From Phycisphaerae bacterium (GTDB lineage Bacteria; Planctomycetota; Phycisphaerae; UBA1845; PWPN01): 64,000 bases of DNA. The stretch is from the NCBI GenBank assembly GCA_012719955.1, contig JAAXZI010000161.1:1-64000 (forward strand). Reading direction: 5' to 3'. Both the position numbers and the translations under genes were made by a program. The notes beneath the pieces are model-generated. The model saw nothing but the letters and a program-made list of their open reading frames with translations. It was not told the DNA's origin and searched no databases. This document shows positions 62,091-64,000 of this stretch, one piece after another; position 1 is the stretch's first letter; every line of letters begins with the position of its first letter.

Positions 62091-63340
62091 CTCTTTGCCT
62101 CCGTTACCGCGGCCCCGTCCGTCAGATCGTCCGGCCCTTCCACCACCACGCGCTCGCCGTCGCTGACGCCGGCCTCAATGGCGATGCGGTCGCCTTGTTC
62201 GGTCCCGACCTTCACTGCCCGCCGTTCGACTTTCCCGTCGCGGACGATCCACACGATGTCCCGTCCGTCGACATGGCGGACGGCCGCTTTGGGCACGGTC
62301 AGACTGGGGCGGGTGGCCGTCGTCCCGTCCGCGCTCCCGGAGCCGGTGGGAGCGTCCCTGCGCGCGGCTTCAGGACTTTGAAACGCCACCTTCACGCTCA
62401 TGTCCGGCAGGATGCGCGGGTCGAGCTTCTCGAACCCTACGCGCACCTTCACCGTGGCCTTTTGCCGGTCGGCCGTGGGAATAATCGCGATCACCTTCGC
62501 GGGAATGGGCCAGTTGGGATACGAGTCCAGCGTAGCCTCCACCGGCTGGCCTGGTTGAACGCGATTGATGTAGCTCTCGCTCACGTCCACCTCGATCTCC
62601 AGCGAGCTCATGTCCACGATGGTGCAGATACCCGTCCGGGTGAAGCCGCCCACCGACAGGGGCGAGATCATCTCGCCCGGCTGGGCGTTCTTGGCGGTCA
62701 CCACGCCGGCAAACGGCGCGCGAATGACCGTATCTTCAAGCTGCTGCTGCCACACGGCCACTTCGCGTTCATAGACCGCGATCTCGGCCAGTTGCCGTTC
62801 CAGCCGGGCCCGCAGCGCCCTTGCTTCCGTCTCGGCCCGGTCGGTTTCGACCTGGCTGGCGGCCTGCTCAGAGAGCAGGCGTGAGAGCCGCCGCACCTCG
62901 CGCTCGGCATGTTCGAGGTTGGCCCGGGTCTCTCCCAGGGCTTTGCGGGACGATTCGAGTTGCGCCTCTGCCAGCCGGAGGCTCCGTTCCACGTTGGACG
63001 AATCGATCCGCGCGAGCACCTGGCCGGCCTCGACCCTCATGCCCTCTTCGACGAGGACTTCGATCACCTTGCCGGTCACCTTGGAGGAGACGGTCGCTTC
63101 GCGCCGGGCGGTCACGTAGCCGGAAGCATTCAGGAGCGTCCGCTCCACGCCCGGGGCCGAGGCCTGAACCACGGCCGTGCGCACGACGGCCGCCTTCGGC
63201 CGGCCCAGCCACCAGGCCACGCCGCCCGCCGCCGCGCCGGCCACCAGCACGGCCACAACCAGCACGGCCGGCCACCGGCTCCGCGACGCATGGGTGCGGT
63301 CAATGCGCAGAGCGTCGAGTGTCTTCTTGTCCGGACTCAT
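62087..63340 (-). CDS. HlyD/MacA-type efflux periplasmic adaptor
   Basis: GYVTARREATVSSKVTGKVIEVLVEEGMRVEAGQVLARID; GVVTAKNAQPGEMISPLS; start at MSPDKKTLDAL. Confidence 0.9.
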   Translation of the reverse strand: MSPDKKTLDALRIDRTHASRSRWPAVLVVAVLVAGAAAGGVAWWLGRPKAAVVRTAVVQASAPGVERTLLNASGYVTARREATVSSKVTGKVIEVLVEEGMRVEAGQVLARIDSSNVERSLRLAEAQLESSRKALGETRANLEHAEREVRRLSRLLSEQAASQVETDRAETEARALRARLERQLAEIAVYEREVAVWQQQLEDTVIRAPFAGVVTAKNAQPGEMISPLSVGGFTRTGICTIVDMSSLEIEVDVSESYINRVQPGQPVEATLDSYPNWPIPAKVIAIIPTADRQKATVKVRVGFEKLDPRILPDMSVKVAFQSPEAARRDAPTGSGSADGTTATRPSLTVPKAAVRHVDGRDIVWIVRDGKVERRAVKVGTEQGDRIAIEAGVSDGERVVVEGPDDLTDGAAVTEAKR

Positions 63341-63505
63341 CCGTCGGAGTGCTCCCAGGCTGCCGGCTTCGTGCGACCCGGTTGATTTCAAGGCATCGGG
63401 GTATCCGCCGGCCGCGGCACTATACCCCACGAGTAGGATAGGGGTAAAGAGTCGCCGGCTCATGGAGTCTGCAGAGCCAGGGGGGGCGGTGGGCTGAAGC
63501 CTGTC

Positions 63506-63646
63506 TTACACGGTTTCCGTTGTGAACTTGGGTAGGTTCCTGCTTGGTTGTGGGTCGCCCCGTGGCTGATCGCTTGAATCTTCGCGCTCCACCTCTGAAG
63601 AGGCGGGGCGCCCAACGCACAAGGTTCATTCCAAATCCGTATCAGT
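63506..63646 (+). repeat. Dispersed ~140-bp intergenic repeat, copy C
   Basis: cggtttccgttgtgaacttgggtaggttcctgcttggttgtgggtcgccccgtggctgatcgcttgaatcttcgcgctccacctctgaagaggcggggcgcccaacgcacaaggttcatt. Confidence 0.75.
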
Positions 63647-63711
63647 CGTGTCTGGGGCGGGCGTTCCACCTGTGCCCGTGCCGACGAGATGGCGTCACCC
63701 GGTACAGGCGC

Positions 63712-64000
63712 TTACCGATCGAACCACCGCCGAAGGGAGTAGATCGTCAACTGCCGGTTCGCCCGGGCGATGGCGTCGGTCAGCGGCACGCCCTTCGGGC
63801 AGACCTTCACGCAGTTCTGAGCGTTGCCGCACCCGGCCACTCCGCCGGTGTCCCGCAGGGCCTCCAGGCGTTCCTCGGCGAGATTCTGGCCGATGCCGTG
63901 CTTCTGGTAGAGCATGGCCTGCCCGATGGCGGCCGGACCGATGAAGGCGTTATGTTCGTTGACCTGGGGACAGGCCTCCACGCAGCACCCGCAGGTCATG
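63712..64000 (-). CDS. sdhB: Succinate dehydrogenase/fumarate reductase iron-sulfur subunit, C-terminal part (truncated by window end)
   Basis: MTCGCCVEACPQVN...CGNAQNCVKVCPKGVPLTDAIARANRQL. Confidence 0.85.
   Translation of the reverse strand, partial: MTCGCCVEACPQVNEHNAFIGPAAIGQAMLYQKHGIGQNLAEERLEALRDTGGVAGCGNAQNCVKVCPKGVPLTDAIARANRQLTIYSLRRWFDR

Overview
GC-rich chromosomal window with about 46 protein-coding genes on both strands. The repeated 'ATQP' low-complexity linkers, H-X9-DG-like prepilin and Tat-tagged sugar enzymes suggest a Planctomycetes/Phycisphaerae-type bacterium; this is inference from style, not a search result. Most genes are recognisable housekeeping or envelope genes: acnA, hisF, prfC, phosphomannomutase, an M16 peptidase pair, TolC, a MacAB/LolCDE-like ABC exporter, mntP, a parvulin PPIase, the C-terminus of sdhB, and TPR and HEAT proteins. 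The most interesting parts are: (1) a GspE/PilB-family protein (46004-47851) with two or three N-terminal TM segments, a destroyed Walker A (GPRVSGITTT, Lys to Ile) and an altered Walker B, between an intact PilT and a CvpA protein, near a stand-alone MshEN domain and a four-prepilin cluster; (2) an overlapping ligase/hydrolase pair (GCS2-like carboxylate-amine ligase and PuuD-like class I GATase) with a secreted transglutaminase-like gene upstream; (3) a translationally coupled trio of Gly-repeat membrane protein, CPBP protease and miniature HyuA-like protein; (4) an MqsA/YgiT-type zinc-finger/HTH gene coupled to an unknown 121-aa protein behind a clear sigma70-like promoter with a near-palindrome; (5) several families of dispersed intergenic hairpins and 7-8 bp degenerate tandem repeats, plus an in-frame 33-bp tandem repeat expanded inside a YkgJ-family gene. 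No CRISPR array, rRNA, transposase or convincing tRNA was seen by eye.
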